Assembly: GCA_964572965.1 (NCBI GenBank) | Contig: CAZNHL010000002.1 | Location: forward strand, 62,001 to 126,000 | Length of the DNA stretch: 64,000 bases | Source: CAZNHL01 sp964572965 | GTDB taxonomy: Bacteria; Bacteroidota; Bacteroidia; Cytophagales; UBA9547 | Reading direction: 5' to 3' | Shown here: positions 1 through 8,118 of the stretch, piece by piece | Layout of the letters: every line of letters begins with the position of its first letter | Numbering within the stretch: the first letter of the stretch is position 1 | Made by a program: the position numbers and the translations under genes | The notes under the pieces: model-generated | Databases searched by the model: none | Seen by the model: only the letters and a program-made list of their open reading frames with translations | Told to the model about the DNA's origin: nothing

Positions 1-729
1 TGGCATTGATGCTACGGCTCTTGCAGCCTCTTCATCGCAACCGTAACCAATACCTCTGATAACCTTAACGTTTGTTACAGCTCCATCTTTTTCAATTACA
101 AACTGAACAAATACCTTACCGGTAATATCCATTTTGATTGCTTGTTTAGGATATGTAATACTTTTTTGCAAATAAGCAGGCAAACCACCCGGAAGCGTTG
201 CTTCTTCCTCTGCAAACAAAACAGGTTCTTCTTCTTTTACAGGTTCTTCAATTACTGCATCACCTGTTCCAGACTCTTCTACTATAATTTCTGAACCTGT
301 AGCAGCTGCCCCTTCCTGATTAACATCAGAAATAGCTTTATTCTCCATTTCCTTAATCGTAGGCGGCTCTTCAATTACTTCCTCGTCAGGCTTTACTACC
401 GGAGGTAAGAATTTAACAGAAGCAACCTTTGGCGGTGGTGGAACCGGCGGCGGTGGCGGCGGTGGCGGAGATTTAGGATCCAGTGGAGGTGGCTGAGTCA
501 AAACAATCTCTTTTACTTCCAGTTCATCATCCGCAACTACAGCGGATTTTATCCATTTATCATAAATTACGGGGCCGGTAATTGCAAGAGTAAATAACGT
601 TGATGCAGCAAAAAATGCAACAGTTACGTTTCTGCTATACACCTGTCTGATCTCATAAGCCCCATATTCTTTATTCCTGTTCGAGAAAACAATTTCGACC
701 CAGGAATTTTTGAATAGTAAGTCAAGCAT
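1..729 (-). CDS. TonB family energy transducer (3' end outside window)
   Basis: The reading frame opens with ATG at 729 and is still open at base 1, so the C-terminal end is missing. The N-terminus has the Bacteroidota TonB look: a short cytoplasmic part (LLFKNSWVEIVF, RNKEYGAYEIR) and one membrane anchor (about residues 37-55). A periplasmic proline-rich linker follows, with a run of prolines near base 455, and then a Glu/Val-rich stretch. The start of a TonB C-terminal domain is seen at the window edge (YPKQAIKMDITGKVFVQFVI, then GYGCDEEAARAV). Family role: it couples the ExbB/ExbD proton-driven motor to outer-membrane TonB-dependent receptors. It lies 5 bp downstream of the exbD genes, so it belongs to the same operon. 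Confidence 0.9.
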   Translation of the reverse strand, partial: MLDLLFKNSWVEIVFSNRNKEYGAYEIRQVYSRNVTVAFFAASTLFTLAITGPVIYDKWIKSAVVADDELEVKEIVLTQPPPLDPKSPPPPPPPPVPPPPKVASVKFLPPVVKPDEEVIEEPPTIKEMENKAISDVNQEGAAATGSEIIVEESGTGDAVIEEPVKEEEPVLFAEEEATLPGGLPAYLQKSITYPKQAIKMDITGKVFVQFVIEKDGAVTNVKVIRGIGYGCDEEAARAVASMP

Positions 730-734
730 AATTT

Positions 735-1226
735 CTAGATTTTTTGTTCTCTTGCTTTGGCCACAAGATCAATATCATCTTTAACGACTTCTACAATCGC
801 ATAACTTGGAACTCCTGTGATTGCCATTTCATCAAGTATGTCAACCATATTTCTGAAAGACGACTGATCAAGCGGTTTAATCAATACAAACATTCCATTT
901 CCAATCTCTTTAGACTTCTTGTAGAGAATTTTCCTGATACCACCATCAGAGTAATCTGTCTCCTGAACATCAGGATCTTTCAAACCCTGATACCAAAAAA
1001 CCCTATTGTCAGAATCCAGAAGTAAAGTAATCGCTTTCGATTCTTTAATATCCATCTTCACATCTGCGTCCTGAGGTTTCTTATCAGGCATATTCAACTC
1101 CATTGCCTTCGGCTTGCTAAATGTAGTTGTAAGCATAAAGAAGGTAATCAAAAGGAAACCCAAATCTACCATGGGAGTCATATCCACTCTGGGGGTACCT
1201 TTCTTACCGGTTACTACCTCTGCCAT
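735..1226 (-). CDS. exbD: ExbD/TolR-family biopolymer transporter, first copy next to tonB
   Basis: This 163-residue protein has a short cytoplasmic N-terminus, one transmembrane helix (about residues 20-38) and a periplasmic domain. The conserved membrane Asp of ExbD is present (D21 in TPMVDLGFLLITFFML), the residue thought to carry protons in the ExbB/ExbD motor. The periplasmic part has the usual 'MFVLIKPLDQSSFRNMVDILDEM' style fold, here around residues 113-135. It sits between tonB (5 bp) and a second, longer exbD (11 bp). Two different ExbD subunits with one ExbB is a common Bacteroidota arrangement, which suggests a heteromeric motor. Confidence 0.93.
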   Translation of the reverse strand: MAEVVTGKKGTPRVDMTPMVDLGFLLITFFMLTTTFSKPKAMELNMPDKKPQDADVKMDIKESKAITLLLDSDNRVFWYQGLKDPDVQETDYSDGGIRKILYKKSKEIGNGMFVLIKPLDQSSFRNMVDILDEMAITGVPSYAIVEVVKDDIDLVAKAREQKI

Positions 1227-1237
1227 TGTATAATATT

Positions 1238-1858
1238 TTAATTTTCTAATTCAGCTTTTGTAGGCTTCTTCTCCATCCCTGTTACCAACATAAATCTGTT
1301 GATATTATTAGGTGCGGCCTGAAGCGTAGCTATCACTTCTTTTGCAACTCCGTACGTTGTGCCTTTATCGGCTTTCACTGCAATCCTGAAATTAGGATTA
1401 GCTCTACGGGCTGCCATTATCCATTCTGACAGTTCATTATTAGTAGAGTCAGTAGGAATCCCAATTTGTTTAGCTTTAGCTCTCTGCGCCGTAGGAATAG
1501 CCAAAAGGCTCTTTAAACCTGCAGCAGGTACACCAACAGCACCTGTTAATTGAAATTCTTTTTTCTCTTTGTCTGTGAATTGCAGATTGTATTTTTTACC
1601 AAAATTTTCAAGCGTTGCAACCCTGTAACCTTCATCTATTCCGAAAAATACAGCCCCACCTTTACTCACATAGATCAATGCTACGTTTGCATCAGGTAAT
1701 TTAATTTCAGATACAGATGTAGGGGTATCAACCACTACAGGCTCTTCAGGCTTGAATGATGTAGTCAGGATGAAGAAAGTCAACAGAAGGAATGCAACGT
1801 CACACATTGCAGTCATATCCATACTGATGTTCTTTCTAGGAACTTTTACCTTAGACAT
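1238..1858 (-). CDS. exbD: ExbD/TolR-family biopolymer transporter, second longer copy
   Basis: At 206 residues this copy is about 40 longer than its neighbour. It has one N-terminal membrane helix with the conserved Asp (D20 in MTAMCDVAFLLLTFF). The periplasmic region holds an extra segment (about residues 90-150) that includes a stretch rich in Ala and Lys (VPAAGLKSLLAIPTAQRAKA). The end (FRIAVKADKGTTYGVAKEVI) matches the canonical ExbD periplasmic core. The start ATG at 1858 is 26 bp after the exbB stop. The insert may give this subunit a different partner or regulatory contact; that is inference. Confidence 0.92.
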   Translation of the reverse strand: MSKVKVPRKNISMDMTAMCDVAFLLLTFFILTTSFKPEEPVVVDTPTSVSEIKLPDANVALIYVSKGGAVFFGIDEGYRVATLENFGKKYNLQFTDKEKKEFQLTGAVGVPAAGLKSLLAIPTAQRAKAKQIGIPTDSTNNELSEWIMAARRANPNFRIAVKADKGTTYGVAKEVIATLQAAPNNINRFMLVTGMEKKPTKAELEN

Positions 1859-1884
1859 AATCCTCCTTTCCCCAAAGGGTTTAA

Positions 1885-2697
1885 TTATTTATTGAAAGAT
1901 GAGAATGTTTGAATGATACTCAAACCAGCTTCATCAATTCTGTAACTGATCTGGTCAATCTGATTTGTAAAGTAGTTGTAAACAATGATCGCCAATGCAG
2001 AAGTTCCGATACCGATAGCAGTGTTTATCAAAGCCTCAGAGATACCTGTTGCAAGTGCAGATGCATCAGGAGCACCGGCTGTAGACATAGCGGCGAATGC
2101 TTTAATCATACCCAATACTGTACCCAAAAGAGCCACCAATGTACCAACAGAACCTAAAGTTGCCAATACAGGAAGGTTTCTTTCTAAGGCAGGTAATTCT
2201 AACTGAGTTGACTCTTCCAGTTCTTTCTGCAAAGAAGCAATCTTCTGATCTTTAGAGAAATTAGAATCCTGAACTACTTCTTTATATTTAACTAAAACAG
2301 CTTTTACCACATTCCCGATAGAACCCTGCTGAACGTCGCACTCTGCAATAGCAGCATCAACACTGTTTTTAGCTAATAAATGCTGGATATTCAAAACGAA
2401 ACCATCGATACTTCCTTTTCCGCTAGCTTTAGCCAAAGTAATTACGCGTTCGATAGAGAAAATTACTACCATCAATAAAAATGACATCAAAATCGGTACA
2501 ATAATACCCCCTTTGTAAACTATACCTAAATAATTGATTGGGTGGCCGTGCTCAACATCAGCACCTTCAAAGTTTGATTTGTCCCCTAACACGAAGAAAA
2601 AAAGCAATTCGCTAATAACGATTGCCAAAATAATTACTAATGGTGCAAAATAAGATGCGAATGAGCTCTTTTTTACGGCTGTGTTTTCTACTCCCAT
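1885..2697 (-). CDS. exbB: MotA/TolQ/ExbB proton channel family protein
   Basis: This 270-residue inner-membrane protein has an N-terminal hydrophobic helix (about 16-35) and a second helix before the first cytoplasmic loop (about 65-82). Two long helices near the C-terminus (about 178-202 and 220-243) contain the small-residue-rich family signature (LATLGSVGTLVALLGTVLGMI and the TAIGIGTSALAI region). It forms the stator-type pentamer that drives TonB using the proton gradient. It is the first gene of exbB-exbD-exbD-tonB, behind two matching promoters upstream. Confidence 0.95.
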   Translation of the reverse strand: MGVENTAVKKSSFASYFAPLVIILAIVISELLFFFVLGDKSNFEGADVEHGHPINYLGIVYKGGIIVPILMSFLLMVVIFSIERVITLAKASGKGSIDGFVLNIQHLLAKNSVDAAIAECDVQQGSIGNVVKAVLVKYKEVVQDSNFSKDQKIASLQKELEESTQLELPALERNLPVLATLGSVGTLVALLGTVLGMIKAFAAMSTAGAPDASALATGISEALINTAIGIGTSALAIIVYNYFTNQIDQISYRIDEAGLSIIQTFSSFNK

Positions 2698-2822
2698 TTC
2701 TGAAAATTGTTTTAGATTATTTAATTGTATTTATGTGCTAATTTGAACTTAATGCAAAAAAACGGCTTTTTTAACGGCTATGAAAGCACTCAAAGTTAAT
2801 TTTGTGTTACTAAAAGTTTACC

Positions 2823-2853
2823 CAAATGTAATTGCTTCATTAATTACGTACAA
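2823..2853 (-). promoter_or_regulatory. Bacteroidota-type promoter, proximal, for exbB-exbD-exbD-tonB
   Basis: On the minus strand TTG (2853-2851) is followed after 20 bp by TACATTTG (2830-2823). This matches the Bacteroidota -33/-7 consensus TTTG/TTG-N~19-TAnnTTTG. It predicts a transcript start near 2815 and a 5' leader of about 120 nt before the exbB ATG. Confidence 0.6.
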
Positions 2854-2920
2854 GTAACGGGCAAACTAATTTTAAATTGTTCTAAACAAGAAATATTATA
2901 TTCCCTATCGACTAACTATA

Positions 2921-2950
2921 CAAATGTACGAAAAAATAACCCTCTTACAA
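2921..2950 (-). promoter_or_regulatory. Bacteroidota-type promoter, distal, for exbB-exbD-exbD-tonB
   Basis: On the minus strand TTG (2950-2948) is followed after 19 bp by TACATTTG (2928-2921), the same -7 element as the proximal promoter. It lies immediately after the rplT terminator, where a new transcription unit would be expected to begin. Confidence 0.6.
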
Positions 2951-2961
2951 GCTATTGCCAT

Positions 2962-2996
2962 AAAAAAATAAAGCCACCCAATCGGGTGGCTTTATT
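2962..2996 (-). terminator. Intrinsic terminator of infC-rpmI-rplT
   Basis: A 13-bp perfect stem (2967-2979 with 2984-2996) around the loop AATC has a GC-rich core GCCACCC/GGGTGGC. On the minus strand it is followed by seven T (complement of A at 2962-2968, partly inside the stem). It lies 20 bp after the rplT stop. Confidence 0.9.
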
Positions 2997-3015
2997 AAGT
3001 ATAAATTAATACTAC

Positions 3016-3360
3016 TTATTTCAATTTATTAACTACAGCCTGGAATGCTTCAGGTCTGTTCATAGCTAAATCAGCCAATACTTTTCTATTCAAAGTAAGA
3101 CCAGCAGATCTTAACTTTCCGATGAACTGAGAATAAGACAAACCTTGTTCTCTTGCAGCAGCATTGATACGCTGAATCCACAAGCTTCTCATTTCTCTTT
3201 TCTTAGCTTTTCTATCTCTGTAAGCATAAGTCAAACCTTTTTCAAGGGTATTCTTAGCTACTGTGTAAACATTACCTCTGGCAAGGAAATTACCTTTGGT
3301 TTGTTTTAAAATTCTTTTTCTTTTCTCTCTCGATGCAACGGCATTTACTGACCTAGGCAT
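3016..3360 (-). CDS. rplT: 50S ribosomal protein L20
   Basis: This is a 114-residue basic protein of normal family length. It starts MPRSVNAVASREKRKRIL, with the long basic N-terminal helix that reaches into 23S rRNA, and has the family block RSLWIQRINAAAREQGLSYS around residue 60. L20 is needed early in 50S assembly. It is the last gene of infC-rpmI-rplT and is followed by a strong terminator. In several bacteria L20 represses its own operon, but I could not identify such a leader structure here. Confidence 0.98.
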   Translation of the reverse strand: MPRSVNAVASREKRKRILKQTKGNFLARGNVYTVAKNTLEKGLTYAYRDRKAKKREMRSLWIQRINAAAREQGLSYSQFIGKLRSAGLTLNRKVLADLAMNRPEAFQAVVNKLK

Positions 3361-3472
3361 AATCTTTACATTTTTGGTTCAAAGGCGAATATCTAAATTA
3401 CTTAAACCTTAGAACCGGGTTAAACATGAAACCTGTTGTAAAATCAACAAATTGGATAGTGTGAAAACCTGA

Positions 3473-3667
3473 CTAGACTTTCAACAAGAACTTAACTCTC
3501 TTTTCGTCAGCAGTGCTTACTAAAGTAGTACCAGTCAGATTTCTCTTTTGCTTAGTAGTTTTTTTAGTAAGAATGTGGCTTTTAAAAGCAGACTTTCTCT
3601 TGATTTTACCTGTTCCGGTTACTTTGAATCTCTTCTTAGCTCCGGAGTTTGTTTTTACTGATGGCAT
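3473..3667 (-). CDS. rpmI: 50S ribosomal protein L35
   Basis: This 64-residue, very basic protein has the L35 signature: MPSVKTNSGAKKRFKVTGTG, then the KRKSAFKSHILTKKT block. Family proteins are about 65 residues, so it is full length. It sits between infC (46 bp away) and rplT (112 bp away) in the usual order and belongs to the large ribosomal subunit. Confidence 0.98.
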   Translation of the reverse strand: MPSVKTNSGAKKRFKVTGTGKIKRKSAFKSHILTKKTTKQKRNLTGTTLVSTADEKRVKFLLKV

Positions 3668-3713
3668 AACTCTGAATTATAAATTAAAATAAATACTATC
3701 CTTAAACTAAAAA

Positions 3714-4283
3714 CTACTTTTTAGTAGTTGGCTTTGGAGACATAAAAAGGAACATCCTCTTCCCTTCCATAGCAGGTAACTGATCTACCTTACCATACTC
3801 TGTCAAAGCCTGAGCAAATTTCAGCAACAGCATTTCTCCTCGCTCTTTGTAAACAATTGTACGCCCGACAAAGTGTACATATGCTTTAAGCTTAGAACCT
3901 TCTTTCAAAAAGTTAATTGCGTGCTTTACTTTAAACTCGAAATCGTGGTCGTCCGTGTTAGGACCGAATCTGATCTCCTTTAAAATTACTTTATGAGCTT
4001 TGGCTTTAAGTTCTTTCTGTTTCTTTTTCTGATCATACTTGAACTTTGCATAATCAACCACACGGCAAACCGGTGGCTCTGCTGTAGGAACAATCTCAAC
4101 TAAATCAAGATTGACTGCTGCTGCGATTTCCAAGGCCTTAGAAATAGGGAACACCCCTTGTTCTATGTTTTCGCCCACTATACGGACGGTTTGCGCTCGG
4201 ATTTTTTCGTTTATTTTATAAGGCTCCTCCTGTACTACTCTACCTCTGAAGCCCCTAGCTCTGTTTTGAAAATTTTCTGCCAA
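3714..4283 (-). CDS. infC: Translation initiation factor IF-3, non-ATG start
   Basis: The protein is 189 residues if read from TTG at 4283. The N-terminal domain opens with KINEKIRAQTVRIVGENIEQGV, followed by the basic linker (YDQKKKQKELKAKA) and the C-terminal domain with RFGPNTDDHDFEFKVKHAINFL and MEGKRMFLFMSPK. IF-3 binds the 30S subunit and checks start-codon choice. No in-frame ATG exists before the conserved domain: the frame reads TAG stop (4289-4287), ATT (4286-4284), TTG (4283-4281), then the coding sequence. The start is therefore ATT or TTG. AUU is the known autoregulatory start of infC in enterobacteria. thrS, often adjacent, is absent. Confidence 0.96.
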   Translation of the reverse strand: MAENFQNRARGFRGRVVQEEPYKINEKIRAQTVRIVGENIEQGVFPISKALEIAAAVNLDLVEIVPTAEPPVCRVVDYAKFKYDQKKKQKELKAKAHKVILKEIRFGPNTDDHDFEFKVKHAINFLKEGSKLKAYVHFVGRTIVYKERGEMLLLKFAQALTEYGKVDQLPAMEGKRMFLFMSPKPTTKK

Positions 4284-4354
4284 AATCTATACTAAATAAG
4301 GTTGCAAATATCTTAAATATTTATAAAAAATAGAAATGATTATCGAAGATTTTT

Positions 4355-6013
4355 TCAGATTTTAAGAATTTTCTGTAAAAAAACGTTCCCATCTCCGTCA
4401 ATTACTTTAAAAAAGTAACATCCGGGTGTCAATGTGATGCAATTTAGGCTTAAATTATTAAAGATTGAAGCGCTTTTCAAAAATTGCTCAAAGACTTTTT
4501 TCCCGTAATTATCATACAACTCCACATGGAAAGGCAAACTAACCTGGTTCATATCCACTTCCAATACAACTTCCTGATCAGCAATAGGATTAGGGTAAAT
4601 TTTAAACTTATTCAGAATGGTCTTGTTATCTTTCAGAAGAGTGATTAAATCATCGGCTCTATCCCACGCAGGTATACCATAACCATATTTGTAATCCGGG
4701 GTACCTGCCCTGCTCCCTGATCTTTTCAAATAATCAATCACTTGAAGATTTGTCAAGTCGGGATTCTTTTGCCAGAATGTAACCACCAAGCCTGCCATAG
4801 TAGGAGCAGCATAGGAAGTTCCGGTCCCTGTCAAATAACTACCATGAGGGTCTGCAACATACACTGCTGCTCCAGGCGCAACAACATCAGGCTTGATCCG
4901 GCCGTCGGCAGTAGGTCCGACTGAGCTGAAAGAAGCATGATTACCATTTAAATCAACCGCACCTACTGTAAGGACATCAGGAGTATCGGCAGGGGTATTA
5001 ATATGACGCCAGCTAGTGTTGCCTTCATTACCTGCACTATTTACAACAATCATTCCTTTTTGGGCCGCAAATGAAGCCGCTTTACTTACCACAGTAGTTT
5101 TCCCGTCAAGCTGGCTGTAAGTGTGACTATAACTACTATTATCAAACGTATTATACCCTAAAGAACTATTAATAACATCTACGCCTGCACTATCTGCCAT
5201 TTCAGAAGCTCTTAACCAATAATACTCTTCTAAGGGAGTTTCTTCTGTTACTATTTCAGTTCTGAAAAGCAAATAATCTGCCCGGTAAGCCCCTCCTACC
5301 ATTTTCCCTGTATCGCAGGCAGCCATGCACGACAACACTGCTGTACCATGCTGATTATTATCAAATACGTTCGTCTCCATATCAACGAGATCGAAAGTAG
5401 CTTTAACACGGTTATTCAGAAATAAGCTATCAAAAGCATGAATAGTATTAGCATTGGAAAATCCCCCGTCAAACACTGCAACCAGCATCCCTTCTCCCCT
5501 GTACCCTGACTTATGAATTTTAGGAATAGACAACATTTCCAGCTGAGCTGTTGCTACTCCATAAAAACCAGACTGAGCCTCTGTTCGCATAGTTACAGCT
5601 GTCAGGTCAGATTCAATTGACTGCCTGGCAACAGGAATTGCCAGCGTTTGGTACGAGGTAACATCTTTAACAAAAGAAAGCTGTAAAATTTCACTTAACT
5701 GAGCTGTATTTGCCTCTATTAATACTGCATTCAGCCATTTAAAAGGATAAAGTACTTTAGCGCCTTTATCCTGTATCGCTGTCAGGTAAACTGCAGTTAC
5801 AGGTAAATCAGTACTATCGTATTTTATTTTTTGCTTGCTTCTTCTTTCAATTGCCCTGGATGACAAAAAAGCCTCAGGTTGCTCTAAAGAATATGTAGTT
5901 GCATTTTTATCCTTAAAAAAAACAACACTCCTTATGTTTTGTGCAGCTAAGCTTTTCGATATCAGTAAACTTGCTAACAAAAAAAACAGACCCTTATTCA
6001 GTCTTAACACCAT
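4355..6013 (-). CDS. S8 subtilisin-like serine protease with T9SS type A sorting domain
   Basis: About 552 residues. I take ATG at 6013, which gives a clean signal peptide (VLRLNKGLFFLLASLLISK...AAQ). A further in-frame ATG at 6046 would put charged residues ahead of the signal and lengthen the overlap with the upstream gene. The subtilase triad is visible: Asp in VAVFDGGF, His in NQHGTAVLSC, Ser in GTGTSYAAPTMAG, with the oxyanion Asn in VVNSAGNEGN. The last 80 or so residues (from KFKIYPNPIA to VFLQKILKI) are a type IX secretion C-terminal sorting domain. The protein should be exported and anchored to the cell surface or released. It overlaps the upstream lipoprotein gene by 20 bp. Confidence 0.92.
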   Translation of the reverse strand: MVLRLNKGLFFLLASLLISKSLAAQNIRSVVFFKDKNATTYSLEQPEAFLSSRAIERRSKQKIKYDSTDLPVTAVYLTAIQDKGAKVLYPFKWLNAVLIEANTAQLSEILQLSFVKDVTSYQTLAIPVARQSIESDLTAVTMRTEAQSGFYGVATAQLEMLSIPKIHKSGYRGEGMLVAVFDGGFSNANTIHAFDSLFLNNRVKATFDLVDMETNVFDNNQHGTAVLSCMAACDTGKMVGGAYRADYLLFRTEIVTEETPLEEYYWLRASEMADSAGVDVINSSLGYNTFDNSSYSHTYSQLDGKTTVVSKAASFAAQKGMIVVNSAGNEGNTSWRHINTPADTPDVLTVGAVDLNGNHASFSSVGPTADGRIKPDVVAPGAAVYVADPHGSYLTGTGTSYAAPTMAGLVVTFWQKNPDLTNLQVIDYLKRSGSRAGTPDYKYGYGIPAWDRADDLITLLKDNKTILNKFKIYPNPIADQEVVLEVDMNQVSLPFHVELYDNYGKKVFEQFLKSASIFNNLSLNCITLTPGCYFFKVIDGDGNVFLQKILKI

Positions 6014-6752
6014 AGCTATAATATTTCCATTCTTTGTTCCTGCCATAGGCTATATCACCCTTGATGGCAATCCCGCCGATAGATTTGTATGTATAATTCT
6101 GTACCAGACGATAGATCATACCAATATCTTTTGCATAGACTACCCTGCGAATATCTCTGCTTACGTTTGTTTCACTATTGCTTTCAACAACTGTTACAGT
6201 ATTGGAAAAAGTGGTATCACTTACGGAATATGGTTTCCGGTAATTTCTTAATACAAAAGCATCTGCCAATTTTGAGGTATTGCTACCCGTTACAATAGCC
6301 GTATTAGATATATTTTGACTATTCCCATTCCATTTTAATCCTTCTTTCATAGGAAAGGCCATCTTATCAACCGGAATATTGTTCTCTGTAACAATCAGAG
6401 TTGCTTTACCGACAGAATAACGGACGGTCCAGACCGAATCAAAACTCCAGTTAGCATTGGCGCTTGCCTTGGTATATTTCTCTAAAGTCCACATTGTAGC
6501 GTTATTTCCAACAGTATTACTACCATTCAATGTATCACCGATAAGATACATTTCTTTGTATATTTTTACTACAGAATCAGCTCCTGCCGGATAAAGCACT
6601 TCTCTTACGTCATAAATGACAAACGTACCTTTTTGTAAAGGGTAATAACTATAGTCATATTTTAGATCTACAGGAGCAAACTCATCCTGGCTACATGAAA
6701 AAACCATGAGCAGAAGAGGCAATGCTACACAATAAAGAAAAAATCGAATCAT
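5994..6752 (-). CDS. Hypothetical lipoprotein, 252 residues
   Basis: The N-terminus is a lipoprotein signal with lipobox LMVFSC (Cys about residue 20), followed by SQDEFAPVD. Asp near the lipidated Cys fits Bacteroidota lipoproteins. The remainder is rich in beta-strand-like, polar sequence (YYPLQKGTFVIYDVREVLYP, then WTVRYSVGKATLIV) and shows no motif that I recognise. It lies just upstream of, and overlaps, the T9SS subtilase gene, so the two are likely co-transcribed. Function unknown. Confidence 0.8.
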   Translation of the reverse strand: MIRFFLYCVALPLLLMVFSCSQDEFAPVDLKYDYSYYPLQKGTFVIYDVREVLYPAGADSVVKIYKEMYLIGDTLNGSNTVGNNATMWTLEKYTKASANANWSFDSVWTVRYSVGKATLIVTENNIPVDKMAFPMKEGLKWNGNSQNISNTAIVTGSNTSKLADAFVLRNYRKPYSVSDTTFSNTVTVVESNSETNVSRDIRRVVYAKDIGMIYRLVQNYTYKSIGGIAIKGDIAYGRNKEWKYYSYGVKTE

Positions 6753-6806
6753 ATTTTTAATGTTTCTTAGTCCTAATAGATACCATCCGGAGCCATTGGG
6801 TAATCG

Positions 6807-7928
6807 CTATTGTTTAAAAGCTTCCTGAATCCACCCTCCTCCAATCACATCTGCCCCTTCATAAAATACAGCTGCCTGACCAGGAGCGATAGCACTGACA
6901 TTTTCGTGAAATGTTACTATCATCCTATCATCTATCTGTTCTATCACTGCAGGAGTACCATCATCGTTATACCTTACCTTCGTTATAGTTTCAGTTGGCT
7001 TAGCATTTAAATCTGCATATTTAACCATATTGAGTTTGCTCACCCACATAGCATCTTTCTGCAAATCAGGCAATGTTCCTAAAACAACTTCATTTGTCTC
7101 TTTTCGTATTTCAGTCACATAAACAGGATACCCCATTTGCACTTCCAAGCCTCTACGCTGACCAATGGTATAAAAGGGATAACCACTATGTTTACCTACA
7201 ACCCTGCCGTCTGTCATTACAAAATTGCCTCCCGCTACTTCAGCTTCAAGTGTAGGGACTCTTCTTTTAAGGAAACCTCTGTAATCATTATCCGGGACAA
7301 AACAGATTTCATATGATTCAGCCTTCTTCACCAACTCCATGAACCCCCTTTCGGCAGCCATTTCCCTTATTTCTGTTTTACGCAATTCCCCCAAAGGGAG
7401 AATTGTCCGGCTGAAACTTTCCTGAGACACACCCCATAAGGCATATGACTGGTCTTTCATATCATCAATTCCTTTGGATAAAACAAAACGGTTGTTTTCT
7501 TCTCTCAATCGGGCATAATGACCTGTTGCGATAAACTCGCAACCTAACTTATCAGCACGACGCAATAATGCATCCCATTTAATATGTGTATTACAAAGCA
7601 CACAAGGATTAGGTGTACGCCCTGCTAAATATTCATCGGTAAAGTGATTAATTACATAATCTCCGAACTCTTCTCTAATATCTAAGATATAATGGGGAAA
7701 ACCTAGCTTTACAGCAATCTCCCTTGCATCATTAATCGAATCGAGGCTACAACAACCTGTTTCCTTTTTCTTGGTTCCCCTTCCTTCATTTCCACCGGAT
7801 GTAGCATAATCCCAGGTTTTCATGGTCATACCAATCACTTCATACCCCTGCTCATGCAACATTACTGCCGCTACAGAGCTGTCAATTCCACCGCTCATCG
7901 CGACAAGTACTCTTCCTTTTTTGCTCAT
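6807..7928 (-). CDS. mnmA: tRNA-specific 2-thiouridylase MnmA
   Basis: This 373-residue protein starts with the PP-loop ATPase motif (MSGGIDSSVAAVML). The catalytic Cys pair is present: one in TPNPCVLCNTHIKW and one in ESYEICFVPDNDYRGF. The family block HSGYPFYTIGQRRGL also occurs before the C-terminal beta-barrel. MnmA places sulfur on uridine 34 of the wobble position in tRNA-Lys, -Glu and -Gln. It stands alone here, 54 bp upstream of the lipoprotein gene on the same strand, so read-through into the next two genes is possible. Confidence 0.97.
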   Translation of the reverse strand: MSKKGRVLVAMSGGIDSSVAAVMLHEQGYEVIGMTMKTWDYATSGGNEGRGTKKKETGCCSLDSINDAREIAVKLGFPHYILDIREEFGDYVINHFTDEYLAGRTPNPCVLCNTHIKWDALLRRADKLGCEFIATGHYARLREENNRFVLSKGIDDMKDQSYALWGVSQESFSRTILPLGELRKTEIREMAAERGFMELVKKAESYEICFVPDNDYRGFLKRRVPTLEAEVAGGNFVMTDGRVVGKHSGYPFYTIGQRRGLEVQMGYPVYVTEIRKETNEVVLGTLPDLQKDAMWVSKLNMVKYADLNAKPTETITKVRYNDDGTPAVIEQIDDRMIVTFHENVSAIAPGQAAVFYEGADVIGGGWIQEAFKQ

Positions 7929-8118
7929 AATTTTAATTAACTGAGAGGGTTCACAGCCCTTCGTTTGTGAGTAATTAAGTCTCTGACTAATAATGAATAA
8001 ATGTATAATTTCAATTTACAGTTACTTACCATTTTTGCCTAAAGACTTTTGCAGATTTCTGTTTAAATACAAAAATAACTAATTTAACATTCCCAAAAGA
8101 TAAAAATATTATAGCAGT

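Larger units (their letters stand above)
2698..2961. other. Intergenic region upstream of exbB holding two promoters and no gene
   Basis: The stretch between exbB and the rplT terminator is AT-rich and carries no credible ORF on either strand. It holds two minus-strand promoter matches, listed separately. I see no RNA gene or operator palindrome in the rest. Confidence 0.6.

Noticed and set aside
1359..1553. Plus-strand frame opposite the second exbD
   Set aside because: It is an antisense shadow of a clearly coding gene and has no family resemblance. The same holds for the other short frames opposite recognised genes.
4355..6046. ATG at 6046 as start of the subtilase
   Set aside because: It would put a charged, non-signal stretch before the signal peptide and increase the overlap with the upstream lipoprotein gene. 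ATG 6013 gives a clean signal peptide.
8070..8097. Minus-strand TATTTTTG with a CAAA upstream as promoter of mnmA
   Set aside because: The two boxes are only 16 bp apart, shorter than the spacing of the other matches here, so I did not list it.
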